From Verrucomicrobiales bacterium (GTDB lineage Bacteria > Verrucomicrobiota > Verrucomicrobiia > Verrucomicrobiales > DEV007): a stretch of 64,000 bases of DNA. Under the pieces are notes generated by a model. It searched no databases and had not been told where the DNA came from. It saw nothing but the letters and a program-made list of their open reading frames with translations. Positions 34,147-44,099 of the stretch are shown here, in pieces. Both the position numbers and the translations under genes were made by a program. The DNA is taken from contig JARGOP010000002.1 of the NCBI GenBank assembly GCA_029233965.1, positions 1-64,000 of the forward strand, given 5' to 3'. Each line of letters begins with the position of its first letter. The stretch's first letter is position 1.

Positions 34147-36138
34147 TCAGCCAAGGCTTTTCACTACCGCGACCAAATTTTCCGGAGTCATCCCGAGTTC
34201 GCTCATGACCGTGTCGCCCGGGGCACTGATGCCGAAACGGTCGATGCCGACGATGGCGCCTTCGCTGCCGACATACTTGTACCAGAGGCCACTGACCCCG
34301 GCCTCGATCGCGACCCGCTTCGTGCAGGCTTTCGGGAGAACGGATTCCTTGTAGTCATCGGACTGGCGGTCGAAGCGCTCCATGCAGGGCATGGAAACGA
34401 CCCGGACCCCTCCGCCGAGAGTCTCTGCAGCATTCATCGCGTGCTGAAGCTCACTGCCGGTCGCGATGAGGATCGTGGTAAGCGCACCGGTTTCCTCTTT
34501 TGCAACATAAGCGCCTTTGAAAACCCCTTCACGACGGGTCTTCACCGGGATGCTGCTTTGCGTCGCGATGTTCTGACGGGTCAGGAAAAGAGCGGTCGGG
34601 CCGTCCTTGCGCTCAACCATGGCGGCAAAGGCTCCGGCGGTTTCCTCGGGGTCACCGGGGCGGATCACGTCGAGATTGGGAATGACACGAAGGCCACTCA
34701 CGGTTTCGACCGGCTGGTGGGTCGGGCCGTCTTCCCCGACACCGACGGAGTCGTGGGTAAGAATGTAACCGACCGGAAGATGGGCGAGTCCGGCAAGTCG
34801 GATCGAAGGACGAAGGTAATCGGCGAAAACGGCGAAGGTCGCGCCGGTCGCGAGGAACAATCCGTCATAGGCGATGCCGTTGCAGATCGCGCCCATGGCG
34901 TGCTCACGAATACCGAACCAGATGTTCTTCTCGTTGAAGTCGTCTTTGCTGACGTCACCGCTCGACTTGATGTAGTTCTTCGTGGAACCGAAGAGGTCGG
35001 CACTACCGGTGATGAGATTCGGCACTGCTTCGGCGACGGCTTGAATGATGTCTCCCCCGGAGGCACGGGTCGCGCCTTTGTAATCCGCTGCGAACTCCGG
35101 AATGAGTTCGAGGAGATTTTCAGGAGTGACCTGATTGACGGCGTCGTCGAGCTGGCTTGCAAGCTGCGGATTGGCGGATTTCCAGGCGGAGAAGGTTTCC
35201 TCCCACTTCGCATGCTCAGCAGCGAGAGCGGCTTTGTGATCGGCGAAGTAGGACCTGGTGCCCTCGGAAACGAAGAAAGTCTCTTCGGGAAGTCCGAGTC
35301 CCTTGCGGGCGCTTTCAGCGAACTTGGCGCCGCCTTCGCCGTGGCCGGCAGCGGTTCCGGCTACCTCAGGGATGCCTTTTCCGATGAGGGTCTTCGCTTC
35401 GATGAGAGTCGGCTTGCCGTTTTTGTTGTTCTTTGCGTTTTCGATCGCAGCGAGAACCGCCTTCATGTCGTGCCCGTCGACCCGGACCGCATTCCATCCG
35501 AAAGCTTCGAAGCGGGCACAGGCGTCGTAGCTTTGCGTCACATCAGCCATGGCATCGAGGGTGACGTCGTTTGAATCGTAAATGAGGACGAGGTTGTCGA
35601 GTCCGTTGTGCCCGGCGAAGGCGATCGCTTCGGAGGCAACGCCTTCCTGAAGACAGCCGTCACCGGCGAGACAGAAGATTGTCTGGTCAAAAATAGTGTG
35701 CTCGGCGGTGTTGTATTTGGCCGCGGCCATTTTTCCGGAAAGTGCGTAGCCGACCGCGTTGCCGACGCCCTGGCCGAGCGGACCCGTCGTGGCTTCGACG
35801 CCGTCGGTTTCACCGAACTCGGGGTGACCCGGGGTGATACTGTGGAGTTGGCGGAAATTTTTGATCTCGTCGAGGGGGAGATTGTAGCCGGAGAGGTGGA
35901 GCCAGCCGTAGAGGAACATCGATCCGTGTCCGGCCGAAAGGATGAAGCGGTCACGGTTGAGCCATTTCGGGGCCGCCGGATCGTAGGTCATGGCGTGACC
36001 ATAGAGAACGGCTCCGATGTCCGCGGCGCCGAGAGGCAAGCCGAGGTGCCCGGAGCTGCAGGCATGGACAGCATCGATAGCAAGACCGCGGGCCTCATTA
36101 GCGGCGGTGGAAAGGGCGTCTAGGTTCAGTTCACTCAT
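34147..36138 (-). CDS. tkt: Transketolase
   Basis: The 663-residue protein has full transketolase length. It moves two-carbon units between sugar phosphates in the pentose phosphate pathway, using thiamine diphosphate and a divalent metal. The ThDP site is GDGCLQEG near residue 157, and the transketolase signature [17 protein letters not shown] lies in the middle domain. The catalytic His residues are in [10 protein letters not shown] and [12 protein letters not shown]. It is monocistronic: a strong terminator follows, and a short tandem repeat precedes its start. Confidence 0.97.
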   Translation of the reverse strand: MSELNLDALSTAANEARGLAIDAVHACSSGHLGLPLGAADIGAVLYGHAMTYDPAAPKWLNRDRFILSAGHGSMFLYGWLHLSGYNLPLDEIKNFRQLHSITPGHPEFGETDGVEATTGPLGQGVGNAVGYALSGKMAAAKYNTAEHTIFDQTIFCLAGDGCLQEGVASEAIAFAGHNGLDNLVLIYDSNDVTLDAMADVTQSYDACARFEAFGWNAVRVDGHDMKAVLAAIENAKNNKNGKPTLIEAKTLIGKGIPEVAGTAAGHGEGGAKFAESARKGLGLPEETFFVSEGTRSYFADHKAALAAEHAKWEETFSAWKSANPQLASQLDDAVNQVTPENLLELIPEFAADYKGATRASGGDIIQAVAEAVPNLITGSADLFGSTKNYIKSSGDVSKDDFNEKNIWFGIREHAMGAICNGIAYDGLFLATGATFAVFADYLRPSIRLAGLAHLPVGYILTHDSVGVGEDGPTHQPVETVSGLRVIPNLDVIRPGDPEETAGAFAAMVERKDGPTALFLTRQNIATQSSIPVKTRREGVFKGAYVAKEETGALTTILIATGSELQHAMNAAETLGGGVRVVSMPCMERFDRQSDDYKESVLPKACTKRVAIEAGVSGLWYKYVGSEGAIVGIDRFGISAPGDTVMSELGMTPENLVAVVKSLG

Positions 36139-36160
36139 AAGTCGGTTTCAAGTCGGTTTC
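36139..36160. repeat. Tandem 11-bp repeat just before tkt
   Basis: AAGTCGGTTTC occurs twice back to back, directly next to the tkt start codon and thus in its leader. A third partial copy (GGTTCC) follows. It could be a translational or operator element, or simple slippage. Confidence 0.5.
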
Positions 36161-36314
36161 GGTTCCTCTTTGGATATAGATTTTGCGGCAACGTTTGGCT
36201 CATTTAATTGGCTTCGCAAGCGCCTTATGGAGACAGCTTCTTTGAATTCGGTGATTGGATCTGGTGAAAAAGCCGCATGACAGCGCCGGAATTTTCGGGC
36301 ATGTAGCGGCCAAC

Positions 36315-37202
36315 ATGGCAGAAGACACCAACCAGATTCTAAAAATCGGCTTACCGAAAGGCAGCCTCTTTGAGCCCACCCTGGATCTCTTTGAGAAGGC
36401 CGGTTACAACATCACGGGCGCCTCCCGTTCCTATCGTCCTTCGATTGATGATCCTGAGCTTCAGGTCCGCATCATTCGTGCCCAGGAAATCGGACGCTAC
36501 ACGGACCATGGCTTTCTCGACTGTGGGATCACGGGGATGGACTGGATCGCCGAGAACGGTGCTGACGTCCATGTCGTTTGCGATTTGCCCTACAGCCGGG
36601 CGACGTCCAATCCGACCCGCTGGGTCCTTGTCGTGCCGAATGATTCGCCGATCCAGTCGGTGAAAGACCTCGAAGGCAAGCGGATTGCCGCCGAAGCGAT
36701 CGGAATTGTTGAGAAATATCTCGAGAAACATGGCGTCAACGCTGAGGTTGAATTCAGCTGGGGCGCCACCGAGGTCAAAGTACCCGAGCTCGTCGACGCG
36801 ATTGTTGATATCACGGAGACCGGTTCCTCGCTTCGCGCCAACAATCTCCGGATCGTGGATGAGCTGATGCGGAGCTACCCGCAGTTCGTCGCGAAAAAAG
36901 AATCGTGGGAAGATCCCTGGAAACGGGCCAAAATTGAGCACATGGCCGTTCTTCTGCAGGGAGCGCTGACCGCTCGCGATATGGTGGGGCTGAAGATGAA
37001 CCTCCCGGAAACTTCACGGGAAGCGATTCTCGACCTTCTCCCTTCGATGCGGAAACCGACGGTTTCCCGTCTTACCCAGGACGGCTGGGTCGCCGTGGAA
37101 GTGGTCCTCACTGAGCTCCAGGCCCGCGAATTGATTCCTCAACTCAAAGAACTGGGTGCTGAAGGAATCATCGAATACCCCTTGAATAAAGTGATCGGTT
37201 GA
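36315..37202 (+). CDS. hisG: ATP phosphoribosyltransferase (long form)
   Basis: The 295-residue protein catalyses the first step of histidine synthesis (ATP + PRPP). It is the long HisG form with a C-terminal regulatory ACT-like domain (from about residue 220, [20 protein letters not shown]), so it needs no HisZ and is normally feedback-inhibited by histidine. [19 protein letters not shown] at the N-terminus and the PRPP loop [17 protein letters not shown] are conserved. The ATG at 36315 is chosen because HisG sequences start just before IGLPKGSL. No other his gene is adjacent. Confidence 0.95.
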   Translation: MAEDTNQILKIGLPKGSLFEPTLDLFEKAGYNITGASRSYRPSIDDPELQVRIIRAQEIGRYTDHGFLDCGITGMDWIAENGADVHVVCDLPYSRATSNPTRWVLVVPNDSPIQSVKDLEGKRIAAEAIGIVEKYLEKHGVNAEVEFSWGATEVKVPELVDAIVDITETGSSLRANNLRIVDELMRSYPQFVAKKESWEDPWKRAKIEHMAVLLQGALTARDMVGLKMNLPETSREAILDLLPSMRKPTVSRLTQDGWVAVEVVLTELQARELIPQLKELGAEGIIEYPLNKVIG

Positions 37203-37268
37203 CCGATAGTCGCCTCCCGCGCGGTTTCGGAAGGTTCCGACGGCGGAAAAACTGAACTATTTCTGATT

Positions 37269-37373
37269 ATGGGATCCCTTAAAAAGAAGCGGAAAACCAA
37301 AATCAACAATCACAAGCGACGTAAGCGCATGAAGGCTAACCGCCATAAGAAGCGTTTGCGTTACAAGAGCTGA
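37269..37373 (+). CDS. 34-residue basic AURKAIP1/COX24-like (bS22-type) small protein
   Basis: The product begins MGSLKKKRKTKINNHKRR and ends RHKKRLRYKS. It is almost half Lys and Arg. The MGS-xx-KKRR start and the K-x-K-R-x-R-x-RHKKR pattern match the tiny AURKAIP1/COX24 domain proteins. One of these, bS22, is bound to the small ribosomal subunit in actinobacteria and Bacteroidota. It lies 66 bp after hisG and 17 bp before the next gene. A ribosome-associated role is inferred. Confidence 0.82.
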   Translation: MGSLKKKRKTKINNHKRRKRMKANRHKKRLRYKS

Positions 37374-37390
37374 TCGTTGATCTTGGTCGC

Positions 37391-39256
37391 ATGAATACAA
37401 TGCAGCGAGGTGGCCTTCTATTGAAAGCACACCGCTGCATTGTTGCGTACGGCTTTCCTGTTTTCCTCATTTTTGCCTCGATCAGCGCAAAAGCGGAGGC
37501 GGAGCGGTCTCTGGAGGATTTCGCCGAAATCAATATCAATCAGTATTTCGAGCCGAGGAAGGAACTGATTCTTTCCGGCGAAGGGAAAAAGAAGGCGCAG
37601 GCACTCGCGCACTATTCCCTGGGTCGCAGCTACGAGGCGAAGGGGCAGCTTGAGAAAGCGATCGAGTCCTACCGCCGGGTTCTTGAAAACCAGCCCGACC
37701 AGATTTTTCTCGCGCGTAAGACTGCGTATCTTCTTGCCCGGAACGGAAGCAACGATGAGGCCCTGAAGTTGCTGGAGGAGAATTTGGAGAACAATCCGAA
37801 GGAGCCTTTTTCGCACATCGCCCTCTCCGAGTACCTCGTCACCTACCAGGCGAACGAGCAAAGCGGGCGCGACCGGGCTTTTTCCGTGATCGAGGAAGCA
37901 GTCGATCAGTTTCCCGACGAGCCGACCGTCTATGAGCATCTCGTGAAGCTTTACCTGATGAACAATCAACGGGACGAAGCCCGTGAGCTCATTGCAAAAG
38001 CGGCGGCGAGAGACAACCCTGAGGTCGGTTTCTGGCTGCGACTCGGAGCGATCGCGGTTCGTGCCTGGCCGAGACTGGACAATTCCGGTCCCGATGTTCA
38101 GCGGCAGCTCGTGAACGATATTTATGCGAAGGCATTGGAACACGCCGGCGAAGACATGAGGGCGGTGGAGACGGTGGGCGACTACTATCACGCCACGCGT
38201 CAGTTTGACCCGGCAATCCGGTCCTATGTTGAAGTAATCGAGGCCAGGCCCGACCAGTTGAATGTTCGTGAAAAGCTTGCCCAGGTTTATGGGGCGAAAG
38301 GAGACGAGGAAAAAGTGATCTCGACGCTGAAGGAGATTTTGGAAGTCGATCCGGAGAGTGCAGAGACTCACAAGGGCCTTGCCCGCATTTATATGCGAAA
38401 CGAAGACTTTCTCAGTGCGATCCCGCACCTTCGGAAGTCTCTCGAGATCACGAAAGGATCGGCCACGGAATACGGTGCTCTCGCCCGTATGATGATAGAA
38501 TCGGACGAGCATGAGGCTGCGATCGAGTTCATGAACGATGCCGCCTATCTTTTCCCGGAGAATCCCGACTTTCCCTTTCTGCTGACTTTTTCGCTGGGAC
38601 GCCTGGAGCGTTGGGAGGAGTCGATTGAGCAGTTCGAAAAGGTAGTGAAACTCGCGGGCGACGAGCAGGCTCAAATCCTGAATGAGTCCTTTTTCTTCCG
38701 GTTTGCGGCTGCTCACGAGCGCTTCGGGAACATTGAGGAAGCCGAGCGGCTCTTTCAGAAAACGATCGAGATGATCTCGAAGAAAGACCCGGATGAGGAG
38801 AACTCCCAGTTTGCCGCGACGGTCTACAACTACCTTGGTTACATGTGGTTGGAAAACGACATGAATCTGGATGAGGCGGGGAAATTGATCAAAACGGCCG
38901 TCGATCTCGATCCGGAGAGCGGGGCGATTGCTGACAGCCTCGGTTGGTATTATTTCAAGCGGGGCCGCTATGAAGAAGCGAAAAAGGAGCTGCTCCGGGC
39001 GGAGCAACTCATCGAAGAACCCGATCCGGTGATTTTTGATCATATCGCCCAGGCTTTTTATATGCTCGGGGAACGCGAGGAGGCGCTCGATTACATGAGA
39101 AAGGCGGTTGAGATGGATCCTGAAAATCAGGAGTTCATTGATCGTCTCAAGTCTTACGAAGCGAGCCCGCCAAAGGCGGTGAAGCCCGAGAGTCCGAAGC
39201 CCGGGACCACGAAGGAAGCCCCGGCGGATGCGGCTGAAGTGAAGCCGGCGGCTTAA
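37391..39256 (+). CDS. Exported TPR protein
   Basis: The 621-residue product has an N-terminal hydrophobic signal (CIVAYGFPVFLIFASISAKA). About ten TPR motifs follow from residue 70 on, for example AHYSLGRSYEAKGQLEKAIE, THKGLARIYMRNEDFLSAIP, IADSLGWYYFKRGRYEEAKK and IFDHIAQAFYMLGEREEALD. The last 35 residues are Pro- and Lys-rich. It may be co-transcribed with the small basic protein before it and the DUF1853 gene 8 bp after it. Function unknown. Confidence 0.85.
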   Translation: MNTMQRGGLLLKAHRCIVAYGFPVFLIFASISAKAEAERSLEDFAEININQYFEPRKELILSGEGKKKAQALAHYSLGRSYEAKGQLEKAIESYRRVLENQPDQIFLARKTAYLLARNGSNDEALKLLEENLENNPKEPFSHIALSEYLVTYQANEQSGRDRAFSVIEEAVDQFPDEPTVYEHLVKLYLMNNQRDEARELIAKAAARDNPEVGFWLRLGAIAVRAWPRLDNSGPDVQRQLVNDIYAKALEHAGEDMRAVETVGDYYHATRQFDPAIRSYVEVIEARPDQLNVREKLAQVYGAKGDEEKVISTLKEILEVDPESAETHKGLARIYMRNEDFLSAIPHLRKSLEITKGSATEYGALARMMIESDEHEAAIEFMNDAAYLFPENPDFPFLLTFSLGRLERWEESIEQFEKVVKLAGDEQAQILNESFFFRFAAAHERFGNIEEAERLFQKTIEMISKKDPDEENSQFAATVYNYLGYMWLENDMNLDEAGKLIKTAVDLDPESGAIADSLGWYYFKRGRYEEAKKELLRAEQLIEEPDPVIFDHIAQAFYMLGEREEALDYMRKAVEMDPENQEFIDRLKSYEASPPKAVKPESPKPGTTKEAPADAAEVKPAA

Positions 39257-39264
39257 TCGTTTGG

Positions 39265-40083
39265 ATGGATTTCGACGAACTGCAGGCAGCTGCTGATTTG
39301 CAGTGGCTCGTTCAGTGCCCCGCACTGATTGCGTCGCATCAGGCCTATACGTTCGGGGCGATCGAGCCCTCGAAGCCCGACTGGGGAGCAGTGAAGCGGT
39401 TTCTCGACACAAAAACCGCCCACCGGGTGGGCTACTACGTTGAGGCTCTCGTTCAGGCCCTGCTGGAGTCGGAGGCATCGATATCTGAACTGCAGCACGG
39501 CCTGCAGATTCGCCGGGAGAAGGAAACCCTGGGGGAACTGGACTTCCTTTTTCAGCAGGATGGAAAACTTCACCACCTCGAGGTCGCGTTGAAGCTTTAT
39601 CTCTGTTATCCGGAAGGGGCGGAAAATGGGAGTCACTTTGTCGGACCGAATGCGACGGACAGTTTTGAACGGAAAAGGGATCGTCTCCTCGGAAAGCAAT
39701 TGCCCTTTGGCCGTGAGTTTTTTCCGAAGATTGAAAAGAGTCAGCATGCCGTGAAAGGGATGATTTTTTACCATCCTTCCGGGGAAGGCCGGGTCCCGCT
39801 GCCGGAGCTTTTGAATCCCGAGCATGCCCGCGGGGTCTGGATTCGTGAAAGTGAGTTGGAATCGTTGCTCGCCCGATGGCCTTCCCACCGGAGCGGCCGC
39901 ATTTTGAAGAAGCCGTTCTGGCTCGCGGCGAGAGGGGAGGAACTTTCCGTGGATGAAATCGAAGCGGCCACTCGCCATCATTTCACGAAGTGGGATGGAC
40001 CGGTTTATCTCGCGGGATTCGAATGCGGGCGGGAAGTGGAGAGGATTTTTGTGATGCCGGAATGCTGGCCTCAGAAGCGCTGA
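39265..40083 (+). CDS. DUF1853 family protein
   Basis: This 272-residue soluble protein matches DUF1853 by its conserved core: LGELDFLFQQDGKLHHLEVALKLYL followed by HFVGPNATDSFERKRDRLL. The E-x-D and E-V-x-x-K pattern resembles a PD-(D/E)xK nuclease-like core, so a nucleic-acid role is possible but unproven. It begins 8 bp after the TPR gene. Its stop lies within the remains of a lactate-permease-like gene on the other strand, which suggests an old rearrangement at this point. Confidence 0.82.
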   Translation: MDFDELQAAADLQWLVQCPALIASHQAYTFGAIEPSKPDWGAVKRFLDTKTAHRVGYYVEALVQALLESEASISELQHGLQIRREKETLGELDFLFQQDGKLHHLEVALKLYLCYPEGAENGSHFVGPNATDSFERKRDRLLGKQLPFGREFFPKIEKSQHAVKGMIFYHPSGEGRVPLPELLNPEHARGVWIRESELESLLARWPSHRSGRILKKPFWLAARGEELSVDEIEAATRHHFTKWDGPVYLAGFECGREVERIFVMPECWPQKR

Positions 40084-40238
40084 GTCTGGATGAGGGGGCT
40101 CATCAGCGCCGCGATGATCGCATAGACGATCATGGGAATGACCGTGCGCTTCAGGATTTCACCCTCGCAGTTTGAGAGACCAAGTATGGTGCCGACTGCG
40201 AGGATGTTGCCCATTGCGGCGCCGACGGAATGAAGGTG
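40071..40238 (-). pseudogene. 3' remnant of a lactate-permease-like (LctP) gene
   Basis: On the minus strand a 55-codon open stretch reads SVGAAMGNILAVGTILGLSN and then CEGEILKRTVIPMIVYAIIA, up to a stop at 40071-40073. This resembles the last two helices of L-lactate permeases, which have a GNM-A and a (V)G-EGEILRKT-P pattern. A stop lies just before it in frame, and no upstream part of the permease is present, so it is a truncated relic. It overlaps the end of the DUF1853 gene by 13 bp. Confidence 0.5.
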
Positions 40239-40532
40239 TCATGATTCCTTGTGTCGCGGTTGAGACGGTTGCCAAACAGAAGGACCCGATGAAGCGGGTG
40301 CGTGATGCGCGGAGGGATCCCGCATCAGAGAATATTCTGATTTTAGGAGATCAAGGTGGAGACCCCGAGTTCGTCGGGAGCCGGGGTTACCCCTCGCCGA
40401 AGAAAGGCGAGTTTCTTTCGATACCCGCGGAAGACTGAGGACTCGGTCCCCGACTCAAAACCGACCAACAACCCTCTTGGCACGGCAACCCAACCCTGTT
40501 GACCTTCCCTTCCCTTCGCTCCATCTTTCCGT
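40239..40532. other. Gene-free stretch before the serine hydrolase
   Basis: No credible gene is seen. A 65-codon plus-strand frame from 40241 has no recognisable feature. A small hairpin CTCGCC/GGCGAG lies near 40390-40410. The stretch probably holds the promoter of the following gene and debris of the permease gene. Confidence 0.4.
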
Positions 40533-41675
40533 ATGCTTCCGTTTCGTTGCCTTGTCGTTGTCGTCACGATGCTCTCTACCTCTTCCAGTCTGCACGCGCA
40601 GTTGTCTGCGGATTCGATTGCGAAAGCTCAGCAGTATTCCGCCAGGAACAACGGCCGGGCCATGATCATTCAGGAGGGGGGGGATCTTCGATTTGAAAAA
40701 TACTACAACGGGTATTCGAAAGGAGAACCACTTCACATTTACTCAGGCACGAAGTCGTTCTTCGGTGTCCTCGCGGTGATCGCGGAGGAGGACGGCCTTC
40801 TTTCTCTCGAAGAGCGAGTTGCCGAGACAGTGACTGAGTGGCGCGATGATCCGAAGAAGAATCAAATCACGATCCGTGAGACTCTGAATTTCACCTCAGG
40901 TCTCGAGACGGGGTTTGAGGAAATTTATGGGCGCGGGTCGGAGGATAAAATCAGCCGAGCCGTTGGCCTCGATGCGACAAGGGAGCGTGGCGAGAGTTTT
41001 ATCTACGGACCGGGGAACATGAATATTTTCTGCGAAGTTCTTCGTCGGAAACTCAAGCCAAAACGTCTCAGCTACGAAGAGTATCTCGGGAGGAAGTTGC
41101 TCCGCCCTCTCGATATTCAGGTGTCGCGCTGGCGGGAAGATGCGCACGGGAATCCCGTGCCTTCGGCGGGGATGTACATGACCGGTCAGGAGTGGCTCAA
41201 GTTCGGAGAAATGATCAATGCCGGAGGTCGCTTCGGCATGAAACAGATCGTGAAGACCGAGAATTTGCGGAAGTGCTTTGAGGCGACGAGTATCAACCCG
41301 GCCTTCGGGCTTTGCTTCTGGGTCAACGGGTATGCCGGTCAGCCGGGAGCCCGCGAGGTGGATGTCGAGGAAGAGTTGGAAATTGATCCACTTCCCGAAG
41401 ACTGGCGGGGTGCTGTGATCTGCAATAACGCGCCCCGTGATTTGATTGTTTCGTTAGGATCGACCTTTCAGCGCCTCTATCTTGTCCCTTCGATGGATTT
41501 GATTGTGGTGCATCATGGAAAACCCGGACACGAGTTTCGCGATTTTGATTTTCTCGAAATTCTCTTCGAGGGTGCCGGAGTTCAGGAGAAGACCGCGGAA
41601 GCTGCCGAGTCGCGGTCGATTCGTCCGATTTTCAAAAAACTCTTCAGACCTCCGGGGTCGACTCCGCAGGAGTAG
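40533..41675 (+). CDS. Exported serine hydrolase of the beta-lactamase (class C-like) family
   Basis: The 380-residue product has a signal peptide (MLPFRCLVVVVTMLSTSSSL). The catalytic SxxK motif is Ser71-Gly-Thr-Lys74 in HIYSGTKSFF, and YGPGNMN supplies the second (YxN-type) motif. Proteins of this family act on peptides or esters; true beta-lactamase activity cannot be assumed. Its end overlaps the convergent hypothetical gene by 32 bp. Confidence 0.85.
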   Translation: MLPFRCLVVVVTMLSTSSSLHAQLSADSIAKAQQYSARNNGRAMIIQEGGDLRFEKYYNGYSKGEPLHIYSGTKSFFGVLAVIAEEDGLLSLEERVAETVTEWRDDPKKNQITIRETLNFTSGLETGFEEIYGRGSEDKISRAVGLDATRERGESFIYGPGNMNIFCEVLRRKLKPKRLSYEEYLGRKLLRPLDIQVSRWREDAHGNPVPSAGMYMTGQEWLKFGEMINAGGRFGMKQIVKTENLRKCFEATSINPAFGLCFWVNGYAGQPGAREVDVEEELEIDPLPEDWRGAVICNNAPRDLIVSLGSTFQRLYLVPSMDLIVVHHGKPGHEFRDFDFLEILFEGAGVQEKTAEAAESRSIRPIFKKLFRPPGSTPQE

Positions 41676-42843
41676 GTTCCGGTGAAGTCTCTGGCTCGGT
41701 GGTTGCTCCCGGTTCCGTCGGCACCCCGGCGGCAGCTTCGGGCAGGGCATCCTGTCGGAGGAAGCGCATCAGGTTGGATTCTCCTTTTCGCCATTTGTAG
41801 CCGGTCCCGAAATCGAGAGGTTTCTTTCGGCTTTCATAGGCGGCCCGCATGTCACGCTGGTAATATTCGGCAAACAGGTCGATCGGCCCGGTGTAAACGC
41901 CGTAGAGATCGACATACCACTCGTCGGCTTTGAAGTATTTGAAGGGAATCCCCGAGTCATCCTGGACAATCTGATCGCTGTATTCGAGAAGGTGGTCACG
42001 AACTTTGCTGAACCAGCTCTGGTGCATGAGAAAAGAAGCCGCTTTGAGGTAGGCGTTCCCTTTCGGGTGGCTCTCGAGCCAGGTCTCGAATCCGGAGGAA
42101 TCGAATCCACTGTCGGAAAGGTCTGAGGAAAAATAATAGACCGATTTGGTTTGCTGAAGCCGCTGGGGGCCGAAGTCAATCTTCACGCCATCGGCGCCTT
42201 TCGAATCGAGCCCCTTGGAGGTGATGGTGCCATCGGTGTTGAGTTCAAGGAATTCGAGACCTTTGATGTATTGCCCGGATCGGGCGAGGAAAATCATGAT
42301 GATCGGAGTGGTTCCGCGGAAGGTTGCGAACTGGAGATCATCTTTCATGTCCTTGGTCCGGAAGAAGCTGAGATTGATGATTTCACCGAGGGCATTGCGT
42401 ACTTCCCCGAGCGCTTTTGAAGCGTTGCCGCTGTTCAGTTCGGAGAGATCGGGGACCTCTCCGACCGGTTCAAGACCACACATGATGAAGGTGTTCGCGG
42501 TCGGAAACATGTGGAAGGCGTGCAGAATGTCGGGGCCACTGAAAAGGTAGCGGACGGTGGATCCCTCGACGAGTTCACCGGTGAGGCTCGCGTTCGACCA
42601 TTTTGTCATCGGAAAGAGAACCCTTTCCTGATGGCTCTTGAAGTCTTTGTCGAGGGCGGACTGGTGACTGGTCCAGGAGGACGAGGAGGTCAGAGGATGA
42701 TCGCCCTGATGGGGGAACTCCATTCCCGCGAGAAAGGCGATGGCATCGTTGATCTGCCCGGGCGAAAACGGTTTTTCCTGGGCCTGCAGGTTACCGGCTA
42801 AAAAGAGGCCGGCGAGGAGGGTCGAGATAAGTCGTGAGATCAT
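41644..42843 (-). CDS. Exported hypothetical protein
   Basis: From the ATG at 42843 the product is 399 residues with a clear signal peptide (MISRLISTLLAGLFLAGNLQ, cut near AQ). An ATG 19 codons upstream is in frame but precedes the signal. The sequence is Phe-, Tyr- and Trp-rich (YLFSGPDILHAFHMFPTANT, FGTGYKWRKGESNLMRFLRQ), with no repeats. The last 30 residues are Pro-, Thr- and Glu-rich. I do not recognise the family; relatives would be expected in the same phylum. Confidence 0.7.
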   Translation of the reverse strand: MISRLISTLLAGLFLAGNLQAQEKPFSPGQINDAIAFLAGMEFPHQGDHPLTSSSSWTSHQSALDKDFKSHQERVLFPMTKWSNASLTGELVEGSTVRYLFSGPDILHAFHMFPTANTFIMCGLEPVGEVPDLSELNSGNASKALGEVRNALGEIINLSFFRTKDMKDDLQFATFRGTTPIIMIFLARSGQYIKGLEFLELNTDGTITSKGLDSKGADGVKIDFGPQRLQQTKSVYYFSSDLSDSGFDSSGFETWLESHPKGNAYLKAASFLMHQSWFSKVRDHLLEYSDQIVQDDSGIPFKYFKADEWYVDLYGVYTGPIDLFAEYYQRDMRAAYESRKKPLDFGTGYKWRKGESNLMRFLRQDALPEAAAGVPTEPGATTEPETSPEPTPAESTPEV

Positions 42844-42953
42844 AGGGGAGAGTCGTGCGTTCGGAAAGTATCCAGTAAGGGGTAAGGCCCCGTCCAGCAT
42901 CTTTCATTCCTGACACCGAAAGAAGCGTAGATGAGCAAGATTTGAATTGAAAA

Positions 42954-43988
42954 TTATGCCGGATCCGGAAAAAAGCCCCGCAATCGGATGTCGGGCCCAA
43001 TCTTCGTCACCTCAAGGTCGGAGAGTTCTGCGGTAATCCCATCGACCGGCAGAAGGCGGGTATGACCACCTCCGAGACGGGGTGCCAGGTAGAGGATGAG
43101 TTCGTCGACGAGTCCCAGGCTCATGGCATGAGCGAGGAGGCGACCGCCGGATTCCAGCATAACACCGTTGACGCCTTCGCCGGCGAGCGAGCGAAGGGAG
43201 TCTTCCAGAGGTTGCGACCAGTGAAGCCGGGTGCGGTCTTTGTGTTCATCCGAGAAGAGGTGATGAGTCTGTGGAAGTAAGTCGTCGGAGGTGAAAATGA
43301 CCCGCAGAGGTTGCGGCCGACCCTCTGCGTAGACACCGCGCAGCGTAAGGGAGGGGTTGTCAACGCGGAGGGTCTCCCCCCCGATCATGATCGCGTCACA
43401 TTGTCGTCGCCATTTTTGCACGTCCTCCCGCGAGGCTTCACTTGAGATCCACCGGCTTTCTCCGGGGCCGAGGGTGGTGCGTCCGTCGAGGGTTGTGGCG
43501 GTTTTTGCAATCACCCAGGGAAGGCCCCTCGTGATGCGCTTTGCAAAGAATCGAATCAACTCGTCCCCGTCATTCTCGAGGACTCCCGTGGTCACTTCGA
43601 TGCCGGCATTCCGGAGGGTCTCGAATCCGGCTCCGGCATGAGCCGGGTTTGGATCCGTAGAGGCGATCACGACGCGGGAAAGCCCGGCTTCAAGAACCGC
43701 CTCCACGCAGGGAGGGGTTTTGCCATGGGTGGAACAGGGTTCGAGAGTCACGTAGATAGTGGCCTCGCGACAGGCCTCGCTTCCGTGGATCTCTCTCGCG
43801 TTCGCAATCGCATTGACCTCGGCGTGAGCTTCGCCGGCGCGTTGGTGCCATCCTCGACCCAGCTCGATTCCATCCCGAACGATGACGGCTCCGACCGGAG
43901 GATTCGGGCTCGTGAGGCCCAATCCTTTGGCCGCTTCGCGAAGCGCTTCCTGCATCCATTTTCCGTCATCCGCTTGTGGCTCGGGCAT
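42954..43988 (-). CDS. ribD: Bifunctional riboflavin deaminase/reductase
   Basis: The 344-residue RibD carries out deamination and then reduction in riboflavin synthesis. The deaminase zinc site is complete: His55 and Glu57 in EAHAEVN, and Cys85 and Cys94 in PCSTHGKTPPC. The reductase domain starts near residue 150, with KTATTLDGRTTLGPGESRWI and MIGGETLRVDNP. No other rib gene and no FMN riboswitch were seen nearby. Upstream is a 110-bp divergent region shared with the sulfatase. Confidence 0.96.
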   Translation of the reverse strand: MPEPQADDGKWMQEALREAAKGLGLTSPNPPVGAVIVRDGIELGRGWHQRAGEAHAEVNAIANAREIHGSEACREATIYVTLEPCSTHGKTPPCVEAVLEAGLSRVVIASTDPNPAHAGAGFETLRNAGIEVTTGVLENDGDELIRFFAKRITRGLPWVIAKTATTLDGRTTLGPGESRWISSEASREDVQKWRRQCDAIMIGGETLRVDNPSLTLRGVYAEGRPQPLRVIFTSDDLLPQTHHLFSDEHKDRTRLHWSQPLEDSLRSLAGEGVNGVMLESGGRLLAHAMSLGLVDELILYLAPRLGGGHTRLLPVDGITAELSDLEVTKIGPDIRLRGFFPDPA

Positions 43989-44099
43989 GGGAAACTGTAT
44001 CGCGTTGGTTGGATTTCCGCCAGCGCGCGGTGAATCGAATTCCCGTCATTCCGCTTTCTTAAGGATTGCGGCGGGTTCGATTTCAGCGCTTCATGGGGA

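Noticed and set aside
40172-40438. 88-codon plus-strand frame after the DUF1853 gene
   Set aside because: It overlaps the permease relic in antisense, has a biased Arg-rich start and no recognisable feature.
43989-44099. FMN riboswitch before ribD
   Set aside because: The gap is short and shows no RFN-element-like conserved stems.
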